A DNA stretch of 23,009 nucleotides from NCBI GenBank assembly GCA_002081555.1, contig MZNV01001856.1, positions 1 to 23,009 of the forward strand. The letters are read 5' to 3'. This document shows positions 1 to 9,434 of the stretch, one piece after another. The number at the start of each line of letters is the position of its first letter. The first letter of the stretch is position 1. Both the position numbers and the translations under genes were made by a program. This DNA comes from Protostelium mycophagum. Taxonomy: Eukaryota > Evosea > Variosea > Protosteliida > Protosteliaceae. The notes below the pieces were generated by a model. The model was given only the letters and a program-made list of their open reading frames with translations. It ran no database searches and was not told the origin of the DNA.

Positions 1-35
1 GGATAGGGTCCCCGGTTCGATCCCGGGCGGAACCA
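1..35 (+). tRNA. 3' part of a tRNA gene, isotype unknown
   Basis: Only the 3' half lies in the window. The T arm is complete: stem 11-15 pairs with 23-27 around the loop TTCGATC at 16-22, and GGTTCGATCCC fits the pol III B box. The 3' acceptor strand CGGAACC is at 28-34, followed by the discriminator A35. Five bases (1-5) would be the 3' side of the anticodon stem and 6-10 the variable loop. The anticodon is off the left edge, so the amino acid cannot be read. A T5 run at 40-44 would serve as the pol III terminator. Confidence 0.85.
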
Positions 36-139
36 TGCTTTTTACCTATTTTTACATATCGAAGTGTACTTTTTCGTGTTCTTGGACATAAGAAACCAAA
101 TTTAGTTGTGTTGAGGTGCAAGTTCAACGAGCTTGGATT

Positions 140-473
140 TGTGTTTATTTGGTCTTTTGCATTAATTCGCAGTGACCGAATTCGGTATTTGTGTGTTGTT
201 GTACATTGAATTTGCGACGATGGATGAAGCTTTTGAGTCTGTGGCAATGCTGGCCCCTGATGACGTCATGCTTGCACCTGAAATGTCTCAGCACCAATGG
301 TCGTATTGTGTTTATTTGGTCTTTTGTATTAATTCGCAGTGACCGAATTCGGTATTTGTGTGTTGTTGTACATTGAATTTGCGACGATGGACGAAGCTTT
401 TGAGTCTGTGGCAATGCTGGCCCCTGATGACGTCATGCTTGCACCTGAAATGTCTCAGCACCAATGGTCGTAT
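140..473. repeat. Tandem duplication of a 167-bp unit
   Basis: Copy 1 is 140-306 and copy 2 is 307-473. I see two mismatches between them (160/327 and one in the GATGGAYGAAGC stretch), so the duplication is recent. Each copy holds the 12-bp palindrome ACCGAATTCGGT (175-186, 342-353), the bZIP/CRE-type palindrome TGACGTCA (261-268, 428-435) and an ATG (220, 387). That ATG opens a shared 29-codon reading stretch beginning MDEAFESVAMLAPDD. In copy 1 the frame runs into copy 2 and stops at TGA near 342. In copy 2 it runs to a stop at 552-554, overlapping the end of the beta-helix gene on the other strand. Whether this is a duplicated first exon, a promoter or an inert repeat cannot be decided. 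Confidence 0.9.
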
Positions 474-481
474 CGTCATAT

Positions 482-3400
482 TTACCAGAGAGGATGTACG
501 ATGATCCTGTTACAGCATGTATCATTGATCCGTTTGTCGCATTGTTGTTGTTGAAAACACCACCCATCTGTCACACACGTCAGTTTGATACCCAACAGAA
601 TTGATCTCACATTTATGCAGGATCCTGAGCAGTATTCCGCAGTGGCGTCGATTGCATTATTGTTGCTGTATGTGCATTTTGTCGATATCATCGTTCCGAC
701 ACTGTAAACTGTGCCATACATTGCATTTTCAAATGCGAATAAGTCATTCATCATGATGATCTGCGATTGTGCGTTGTAAATGGCAGATCCTGGGAGGGTG
801 AGCAGATCGTCTTCTTTCCGACTCACCGTTGGTAGATGCAGTGTTGTAGGTGTATGTGTTGTTGAAATCTGATATGATGCAGCTGGGACTAATATACATC
901 GCACCTCCTTGTGTTGCTCTATTTCCAGTGTATGTGTTAAGCTTGAGGATGACCGGAGAATCTGTGACGGATCAGCACGTTGGGTTTCTGAAATCTTACT
1001 CACATCAGCATAATAACGACCTAATCACATCCTACCTGCATATATTCCGCCACCATAATATCCTGTGCAGTTATAAAAAGAAGAGTTGGAGACTGTCAAA
1101 GAGGTTGTGACCCCTGAAGTGCCGGAGATAAATATTGCTCCTCCATGATCTGATTGTGGTCAGAAATTGGTCACTCTCAACAATACGAATACCGTTTGCG
1201 CCCACTACACCGTTGTAGAATACAGAATTATAGATACTTGCGTTTGTGCCTGAACTCAAGTAGAAGATGCCCCCATCCAGTGCTGTTATGTTTAATCAAA
1301 GTACACTTTCTATACTCACTTAAAGCGGCTCCGTTTACAAAGGTGCTATTTGTAACCAAAATTGTTGATGCACCAGACGGAGATGCTAAAACACCTCCAT
1401 TACCTGTGAAGATGAGCATCAATGAGCGTCTCATCATCTCGACTCACCCTTTGAGGTACTGTTGATGAACTGACAATTTTGAATATTCACTTGTGAGTTC
1501 CGCTGCCAAATCGCGCCACCATCTATCACTTCAGTTTACGGATCAATTGGCGCACTCACCATTTTGAGAGAACGAATTGATGAATGTAGACGAAAGAATG
1601 TTGACGTTGGAATACAGATCGATGCTGATCGCTCCCCCTCTGCTGTTAGAAGCTGATGGGTTTGGATCTGTTTACATGTCAAAATGAGTTGTTTTTCTCC
1701 AGCACCTACTCTGAGATACCGAATTGATAAAGGTACAGTTGGACATCACTCCCGAAGTCCAAGGATTCAGATAAATCGAGCCACCAAAATCTGTGGTTTC
1801 TTCAACACCCCGTTTTATCAATATGCGCAGACCTGTTGACGAACACGAGCTAAAAATAGACGAAGTTATAGTGAAGGTAGAACCGGCACCCAAATTGACA
1901 GCTCCACCGTATTCTTTGACAACGTGAGAAGATGTCATCCAAAAGGACACTTACGGACGCTGGAGGGGCTATAACTGGATACATTGTAAAATTGAGTGTT
2001 GTCCATCGTGAAAGTGCTATTATTGAAAATGCATATTGCAGCATTAGCTGCGCAAGATAAAGATCGATCGGATTATTACAGGACTTACTTGTACCGTTTA
2101 TGTTGATGAATTGTGAAGAGAAGATGTAGCCATGGGAATATGGATTCAAACGAACCGCTCCACCACAAGTAGTGCCGGTAGATCTCACCAGTGAGATGGT
2201 AGTCAGGGTCAGATATACTTGCGAGCCATAATCACCAAAGATGACCCCGTCATCTGAATCTGGTCAAAAAATCTAATGACATACAGATATGTATAAACAT
2301 ACATGTAAGGGCCGTAGAATTGTATATATAGTTATTAGTTGAGGACAAACCAGAACCAGTCCCCACTCCCATCACTATGCCAGAACCTAAACTTGATGAA
2401 TGGCAATAACATTGGTTTGAGATTACCGCCTGCAGCACTGTTAAAGAATGAGCAGTTTACAACAGACATATAACTGTTAGAGTTGACAAATAAAACACTA
2501 TTTCCTGCTCTCATCAGCATAAATACACTGTTGTGAAGATCACCTGCTATGGTATTATTGAAATTCGAATTCTCAACACTTGCATAACTTGATGAACCAG
2601 TACTCAAAACACCACCACTTGCTGCGACATATCAGAAAAATAAAAAATGAGTTGTCTACCTTGAGCTTTGTGAGAAGTGAAATTACAACTCTTTATGAAG
2701 ACTTGAGCGTTATTATTCGTACAAATTGCCCCGCCATAACCTTACGTTTGTCAGATAAATATTGTTTTTGGGAAAGCACCTGTCGATGCAGTGTTATTGA
2801 TGAAGACGACATTAATAAGAGTTTGCACTACTCCTACTACCACATTGATTGCCCCTCCGCTGACTAATTATGTTAACCCTTTTATATCTACAGCTATAGG
2901 ATCTTACTTGATGCTGTCAAGTTCTGGAAGACGCTGTTAATCACCGAAAGAGAGCCATAGTTGTCAATATATATTCCTCCTCCATAAACTGTAGAAATAA
3001 GATCTCTGATGATATGTAACAATCCTTACGAGCTATACTGTTGCTAAATGATGAGTTATAAACACTCAAACTGCCTTGAAAATATAAATTTCCGTATCCT
3101 ATAATACTTAGTTTTCTGGGAAATACAAAAGAACATTTTTTCTCTAGTGTTAGTACACTCATTTTTTTCTGGTGGAAAAATCCCTCCCAAATTTGGCATG
3201 TAGCTTTTCAGATATTTTCACCTCCAGCGTTATTGTTTGTAAATACAGTATTTGTGACTGTACCATTGGTATTCGCACCAGCATATATAATTCCACCCCA
3301 ATAATCTGGATCGGTCAGAAGTGTCATACTTCGACAATACTCACAAGTTGTACTGCAATAACTGAAATATGAATTGTATAAATACAAGATCACATTATTT

Positions 3401-6400
3401 GTGAGATAAATTGCACCCCCATCATCTACAATTCGATAAGATCTCTTAAAAGGACAGACGACTCACGGTTACCGTGATTCGCAAATCGAATCACGGTAGG
3501 TTACCGTGGCGAGTTGGTTGATTAATCAACATACAAGCTTACTTATTGCAGTAGACCGGGTTGTGGTGCAATTGATCATAGTAATCGTCATATTAAAGTT
3601 TGCGTATAAAACACCTCCTCTCACTGTGCCCATCAAAAATCAAAACATACCGTCAACTCACATGTAAATAAATCAGAAAATTGATTATTAGCCAGGTAGA
3701 CTGTCGTCCCAGAATTGAAGTAGAATACGCTTCCATGCCAATTCACTAGTACTTCATCAGCTTATTTCACATCCCAATGGCACGAACCGCTTGTGCTCAT
3801 ATGATAGAATTGGGAATTGGTGATATTATGGGTTGAGTTGGTGAAAGCGTAAATCCCACCACCATTGCCATCTGCGTCAAATCAATTGATGTATGAAAGG
3901 ATTAATTACTTGGGGCAGTTGAGTTGTAGAACGAGCAATTATCCATTTTTAATGTCCCCATTAGGTCAACATAAATCGCACCACCGCCATAATTGTAACC
4001 TGTATGTAAATGAGTCCTTCAAAAATCATTGAGAGTGTCTTACCGAGTGCGACCGTACCGTTAAATACTGAGTTGGTAATAACCAAGGACGCATTTGGAG
4101 AGGCATAGATGGCACCGCCCATATCTTTGAATGTTAAAAACTGATGACTTGACGTTTCTTACTGTTGAAACTGTCTCTGAAGATGAGATTATCAAAGTAT
4201 CCTGTGTTAAAAGGACTTATATAGACGGAACCACCATAGTAACCTGTAGCGCGTCAGAACTCTACCAGATTTGCAGAGACTTACTGTTTCCATTACAACT
4301 CTGAAAAGTCGAACTGTATAAATTGATCGATATTGCGTTTATGAAAATGGCACCTCCATCATCTGCGATGATTAGACATCAAAAAGATCATCCACTCACT
4401 TTGGCTGACGGAACGGAAAAACGTGGATGTACCCACGACAATAGATGATCCCGGTGCCATGATGGCGACGGACCCTCCACGATCTACAATAGTGAGATGG
4501 GGTATCTCAATGATATGCAGAAACACGGCTCACATCCGGCGAAATTACTCGTGAAGGAGGACCCCTGAAGAACCAGAGACGAATTGAAGAAATTGATCGC
4601 GCCTCCATTATAAGCGGAGCAACTGCTGAAACTACAATTTTGCACGAGCGCACTGGAGTATGAGGCTGCAATGGCACCACCACCAGAACCAGATACTGAA
4701 TAATGTTAATCTTGAGGAGCAGATCATGCAGGTTTACCTTGTACAGAATTGTTGTAGAATGACGTGTTACTAACCATCAGGTTGGAACTATTCAAAAAAA
4801 TGGCCCCACCCATAATTGTAGTACTTCCTCCTTCATTGACAAACTGCGAGTTGTAGATTGTCGCATTGGCAGAGTTCAAGAAGAGACTGCCTCCAGATTG
4901 TCCTGGAGCCACACTTCCGTTGAATACAGTGTTGTAGATAGTCAGATTGGAACCAGAAGAGAAGAAATAGATATCCCCTCCACCGGGTGCACCGGTGGCA
5001 ACGTTGTTAATGAATTGACTCCCGTATATCGAGAGTGTGGGCTGCCGCTTTGTGGAATTGTCGATGAGACTGTTGCAGTTGGCGTAGTAACACTGATCAA
5101 ATGTTGGATAAATGTTTACCGCTCCACCCTGTGGAGCTGAATTACCATTGAATAACACGTTGCTCATGGTAAGAAAAGTTCCTGCACCGTACAACAAAGC
5201 CCCTCCAGCGACTGACGCACTATTCTGGGTGAAGTTACAGTTGGAAATCGTCGTAGAGTTGGCGTAGAGAAGGTACATTGCACCACCATAACTCCCACTG
5301 TTGTTCTTGAATGTGCAATTCTGAAACAGCCCTCCTGTTGATTCTCCCAAGTAGACCGCGGCACCATTATACCCGACGTTGTTCGTAAAGATCGCGTTGC
5401 TGATGACCGGGTTTGGGATCCCCAAAGCCATGGCAAGAGCTGGACCTCCGATATTCTGGCTGAAGATAGTGCTGCTGATGGACACTGAGGAGGCGTTTCT
5501 GATCCACAAGGCGCTGCCAACGTCTGTTTTGATGGTGCAGTTTGTGAAAATACAGTTATTGATGGTGATGGGACCGTGCTGGCAAATGTCAATAGTGTCG
5601 GTAGAATGTCATGGGTCACCTGTTGGCTGACACATCCTCCAAAATTCTGGGCCTGAGAGTTCTTAAATACACTATTATACAGCTGTGTATTTCCGTAACC
5701 GGCATAAATATTTGCACCATAAAGCAGTGGGGCACTCGCGCTGTCAAAAATGCTGTTGTAGACGGTGAGACTACCACCATTTGAATATATGTCAGCCCCT
5801 TGTCCCTGTACATTAGTATTGTGGAAGAAATTGCAACTTTGAATTGTAATCGTTGAAGACTGTCCATATATTGCAGAACCTGAAGCGTTCAGACACTTCT
5901 ACTGAAATGTCAAGCGCGAAGTTTAGATGATCGAGGGAATGATACCACAAATCACTTTAATCAATCAGAAAGCTCACCATTTGTTCCATTGACTATAATG
6001 TCTCGAAATATACTGTTTGTCACTGTCAGAGCTGTCGATTCAGCGTATAATGCGGCGGGCCAAGTTGCATTGTAGATTTGAGATTGAAAGATGGATCCAT
6101 AAACGGACATGGAACTTCCTGTCGCTCGTATGCTTCCCGTCCATAAGAGATTCCAGCAATTAATCTGGCACTCTCAGTCCAGATCGTTATCGAAATATAC
6201 CTGAGCCCAAGTCCCCAGTTGAACATAATATGACTTGATCGACACCCCGCCCACCCCGATCAAATTTAATGTGCTCGCGCTGTTGCTGGCCGAAGAACAA
6301 GATGTCACGGTATTTGTGGCGTAAGCAAGAGTAATGTTGACCAAGTTGTTGTCACAAGATGGTGGCAGAGACAATAAAACTAGCAGATAATCATTTAACG

Positions 6401-6518
6401 TCGCAGAGTGGCTGAACTCACTGCTGCAAATATCGGAAGTACTCGTTGTAGTAAAGATGCAAGGCACAGCTTGAGAGTATGTGATAGATAAGATCAACAG
6501 CCATGCTACCCTCATCAT
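482..6518 (-). CDS. Secreted right-handed beta-helix (GGAI/FxxN repeat) protein, 33 exons
   Basis: Start ATG is 6518-6516; M2 follows at once and a signal peptide (MMRVAWLLILSITYSQA) is clear. Exons, from 5': 6518-6201, 6164-5978, 5879-5620, 5578-4738, 4695-4534, 4483-4400, 4362-4285, 4243-4163, 4124-4044, 3999-3910, 3871-3788, 3745-3662, 3623-3543, 3425-3345, 3305-3222, 3098-3030, 2988-2908, 2863-2780, 2740-2660, 2621-2544, 2504-2427, 2386-2303, 2259-2089, 2047-1955, 1913-1833, 1790-1710, 1667-1560, 1522-1448, 1403-1320, 1282-1193, 1149-1036, 961-827, 789-482. They join without a stop into 1496 residues. All introns begin GT and end AG; the donor of the 3746-3787 intron (GTTCGT) is weak. Coils of about 27 residues carry GGAI/GGxIY, SxF and FxxN motifs, as in Pmp-like pectin-lyase folds. 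The last exon is Cys-rich (8 Cys), with no transmembrane or GPI-like tail. It is probably an exported or wall/surface protein; ligand or enzyme activity is unknown. Confidence 0.88.
3464..3508. repeat. Intronic hairpin with TACCGTGATTCG arms
   Basis: This lies inside the 117-nt intron 3426-3542 of the beta-helix gene, where neighbouring introns are about 40 nt. Arms TACCGTGATTCG (3470-3481) and CGAATCACGGTA (3487-3498) pair perfectly around the loop CAAAT. CACGGTTACCGTG (3464-3476) and a third GGTTACCGTG (3499-3508) flank or overlap the stem. The extra intron length is about the size of this element, so it looks inserted. Confidence 0.8.
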
Positions 6519-6592
6519 GTGGCCTGATTTATAAACAAGGAGCTTTGATAAGATGTTTGAGCTGTCAAAAACGGAAGACAACCCAGCTTTGA

Positions 6593-6619
6593 GCGGTTCT
6601 ATTTTTATTTTTGAACCGC
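6593..6619. promoter_or_regulatory. Promoter hairpin/operator-like inverted repeat
   Basis: GCGGTTC (6593-6599) and GAACCGC (6613-6619) form a perfect 7-bp inverted repeat around a 13-nt A/T spacer. It lies in the 179-bp gap between the beta-helix start (6518, -) and the putative small gene (6698, +). It could be a binding site shared by two divergent promoters; that role is only inferred. The rest of 6519-6697 shows nothing I can name except TTTATAAAT at 6528-6536, very close to the beta-helix start. Confidence 0.35.
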
Positions 6620-6697
6620 CGGTTTGGATGCGTGCCTGTAATCCGCAAGCGTTCAGATTCTCGGCCGCAATGAATTTATTGACAAATAGAGACGATT

Positions 6698-7408
6698 ATG
6701 GACGACAGATTGAGCGAAATACTCTTGAATATTAAAATGAATATTTACCCGCAGAAGGCCATGCAAGAAAAGAGTCAGACGGACACCACGTGTACAGTTG
6801 CCATGGGCTACAACGAATATCACCCAGCTCTCATGGTTGTAAGAAAGTCGATATCGTTTTTAGTGGTGTGGAGCCAAGGTCTCCAGCCAGGGTGTTTAGT
6901 CCCATTTCCTTCGCTCATTCTCAAGAGTGATTTCCCACGTTGGTTCGTCTGCCGATCGGTCAGGCCCTAGCACGTGTTCGGTTTCTTCTATCGAGGTGAT
7001 ATTTTGTTCTTGGCAGAGTACAGTTGTTGTCATCTTTCATATTTCCGTTTTTTCTTCAGCTTGGCCCCCGCAGTGCAGCATTCTATTGAAAAAGTCTTCG
7101 TCGCACAGTTGCGAAGCCGAAACAAGATATACCGTTCACAAAATGACCGTGATTGTTCAAATCTACAATAACCAGCTGTATTCAATTTTTCAAGATGCGC
7201 ATGTGGGTAGTGCTGACGAGGTTCCGGACGCCCAAACAACGGAACTGTAGAGGCAAACAAATTATTTGAAAGCTCCCTTTTGGCGGGAAAACATTCAGAA
7301 AACGCAGAAGAAAAAACGTCAACCGCATCTCCGACGGCCCCATCAGCAGCACATCTGCTCGCATCGTCTAAAGCGGAAGATCTATCACGCTTCATTCCAA
7401 AAAGGTAA
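6698..7408 (+). CDS. Putative small four-exon gene, unknown function
   Basis: I do not recognise this product. A phase-consistent model is 6698-6838, 6900-6995, 7079-7148 and 7221-7408, giving 164 residues. It begins MDDRLSEILLNIKMN and ends SKAEDLSRFIPKR. The last exon is acidic and rich in Ala/Ser/Thr, the composition of a disordered tail. All introns are GT...AG (61, 83, 72 nt). Other acceptors are possible and exon 2 is the weakest. A 137-codon open frame runs on the opposite strand (7030-7443) over the same DNA, so strand choice is not secure. Support is the clean splice phases and the divergent position opposite the beta-helix gene. The stretch 7409-7580 after it, leading into the GTPase gene, holds no recognisable feature. 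Confidence 0.38.
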
Positions 7409-7580
7409 TGGAGGCTTCTCTTTCTGATCTTGAGGATACGCATACTGTGTATTAAACCAAGTGTCGGAGACCATCTTGGTGTTTGGCTGCACTAAACGCT
7501 TGTTTTGAGCAGAAAATGCAGAGATATGATACACAATGGCTCAGACTCAACCCTGCCAGGTACAAAGACGTCCAGACAAG

Positions 7581-8259
<679 letters not shown>

Positions 8260-8541
8260 TTACTTATAAACTACGAAAAAGAGATTGTTCGATGGCTCAT
8301 TTTATGTTAATGACCAGCTTAAGACACGATGGAAGCGACAAGACGACAACGCCCGACTTTGTGTTGGTGGAGATTTGGTGCCAAATTACAAAACTTGACA
8401 ACTCCAATAACTGTCTAAAGTGTGGTATTGTGTCTGGAAATAATCAACTGCAGAATTTTTGGAAGCAGCTCCTTTTGTTTTCAAAATTTAAATCCAAAGA
8501 ACCACGTCATGACCAAGTTCATTGGATCGTCATGAAGAGGT
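8260..8541. other. Intergenic, convergent 3' ends
   Basis: This is the gap between the stops of the ARF6-like gene (+) and the F-box/ankyrin gene (-). Open frames here are short and lack protein-like composition. I see no RNA gene or repeat. AAATAATT just after the ARF6 stop may serve 3' processing. Confidence 0.6.
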
Positions 8542-9353
8542 TCATGAATCTAAATTAAGAACACCGTGGATGACTCTTGGATCTGACAGAAGCAGGTCCA
8601 CGATCGCTGGATGACCCCAGCTTTTGGCTTGTTGAAGTCCAAAATTATCCCCACAAGAAGGGTCCAACCTCCCGTCCTTCAGCAGTAACTGAAATTTCAT
8701 CGGAATTTCGTTGTAACATCTTCAGATGTCCATGAAATTTCGATGAAATTTCGCTCACACACCTGGAGGACTTCAGGTTGGTTGTGTATGCAGCAAGTCA
8801 AAAACAGCTCTTCTGTTGGTTCGACTCTATGATCCATTAATAATCTGTTCGTGTCAGAACATGATGATCTGGAACATGAGATGCCCGAGGAAACATTCGA
8901 CGCGGTTCAGTTGAATGAAGTATCTGTATTACCTCTGTACAATGTGAGCGTGTCCTCTCATCGCCGCCTTCACAGCACACGCACCCATTTGATGTGAAGG
9001 ATCTGCAGAAAACTCTCCCATCAACATCTCAACCACTTCCAGATTACCATGAGAGCAAGCAGTGCGCAACATCTTGTTTAGATTGATTCCAAAATGGTCG
9101 GCCCACTCATCTTTCAGAAGGGATGCTTTTTGGATCAATAGTTTGAAGTGAAATTAATTTGATAATGCAGACCTACACAAGAGGGATTAGAATGCCGGGA
9201 TGACCACAGTATATCTTGCCGATTGGGTTTGTAGAGATGGACAGCCGCTGCATACCACCTATGACAAACGATCATGACATTTCTGCGATCATTTCCTCTC
9301 AAAGAACTGAGAACAATATACAACAGCTCCTCAGGGAGGTCTTGAATGTTCAT
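8542..9353 (-). CDS. F-box protein with ankyrin-like repeats
   Basis: Exons 9353-9173, 9125-8933, 8844-8763 and 8688-8542 encode 200 residues. The N terminus is a classic F-box (LPEELLYIVLSSLRG...VCHRWYAAA, about residues 5-40), which would bind Skp1 in an SCF ubiquitin ligase. The rest is made of degenerate ankyrin units, visible as ACSHGNLEVVEMLM, AAMRGHAHIVQRLL, CIHNQPEVLQLLL and AKSWGHPAIVDLLL. These would recruit the substrate. F-box plus ankyrin architecture is common in social and protosteloid amoebae. Introns are 47, 88 and 74 nt; the last is packed with GAAATTTC motifs. The substrate is unknown. Confidence 0.85.
8689..8762. repeat. Intron built from repeated GAAATTTC palindromes
   Basis: This 74-nt intron of the F-box/ankyrin gene reads, on the minus strand, GCGAAATTTCATCGAAATTTC, a spacer, CGAAATTCCGATGAAATTTC and the acceptor AG. 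The 8-bp palindrome GAAATTTC therefore occurs three times plus one variant. The last copy forms the acceptor itself. Related copies lie in other introns of the window (13157-13203, 15339-15378, 16386-16431, 17689-17733). Confidence 0.75.
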
Positions 9354-9434
9354 TTTCGGGAAGATGTGTTGGTCACAACAAATTGAAACGTTTTCAAGAG
9401 ATCATTCAGAAAACTCCGAACACATTTCATCACA
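9354..9434. promoter_or_regulatory. 81-bp bidirectional promoter
   Basis: The F-box/ankyrin gene starts at 9353 on the minus strand and the Ubl-BAG gene starts at 9435 on the plus strand. All upstream control of both must fit in, or overlap, these 81 bp. The sequence is A/T-rich without a clear TATA box. Both products belong to ubiquitin/chaperone biology, so shared control is plausible. Confidence 0.6.

Noticed and set aside
5164-5619. 151-codon minus-strand frame starting MTHDILPTL
   Set aside because: It begins inside the 41-nt intron 5579-5619 and runs out of frame over exon 4. The coil motifs are in the other frame.
482-6518. Beta-helix locus as a pseudogene
   Set aside because: The fragmented frames suggest decay at first, but all 32 introns can be removed at GT...AG borders and the phases close over the whole gene with no stop.
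7030-7443. 137-codon minus-strand open frame
   Set aside because: It lacks recognisable motifs and overlaps the phase-consistent plus-strand model. It is kept as the reason for low confidence in that model rather than as a gene.
7536-7580. Upstream in-frame start for the ARF6-like gene
   Set aside because: It would add 15 residues ahead of the MGK myristoylation start, which matches the family exactly.
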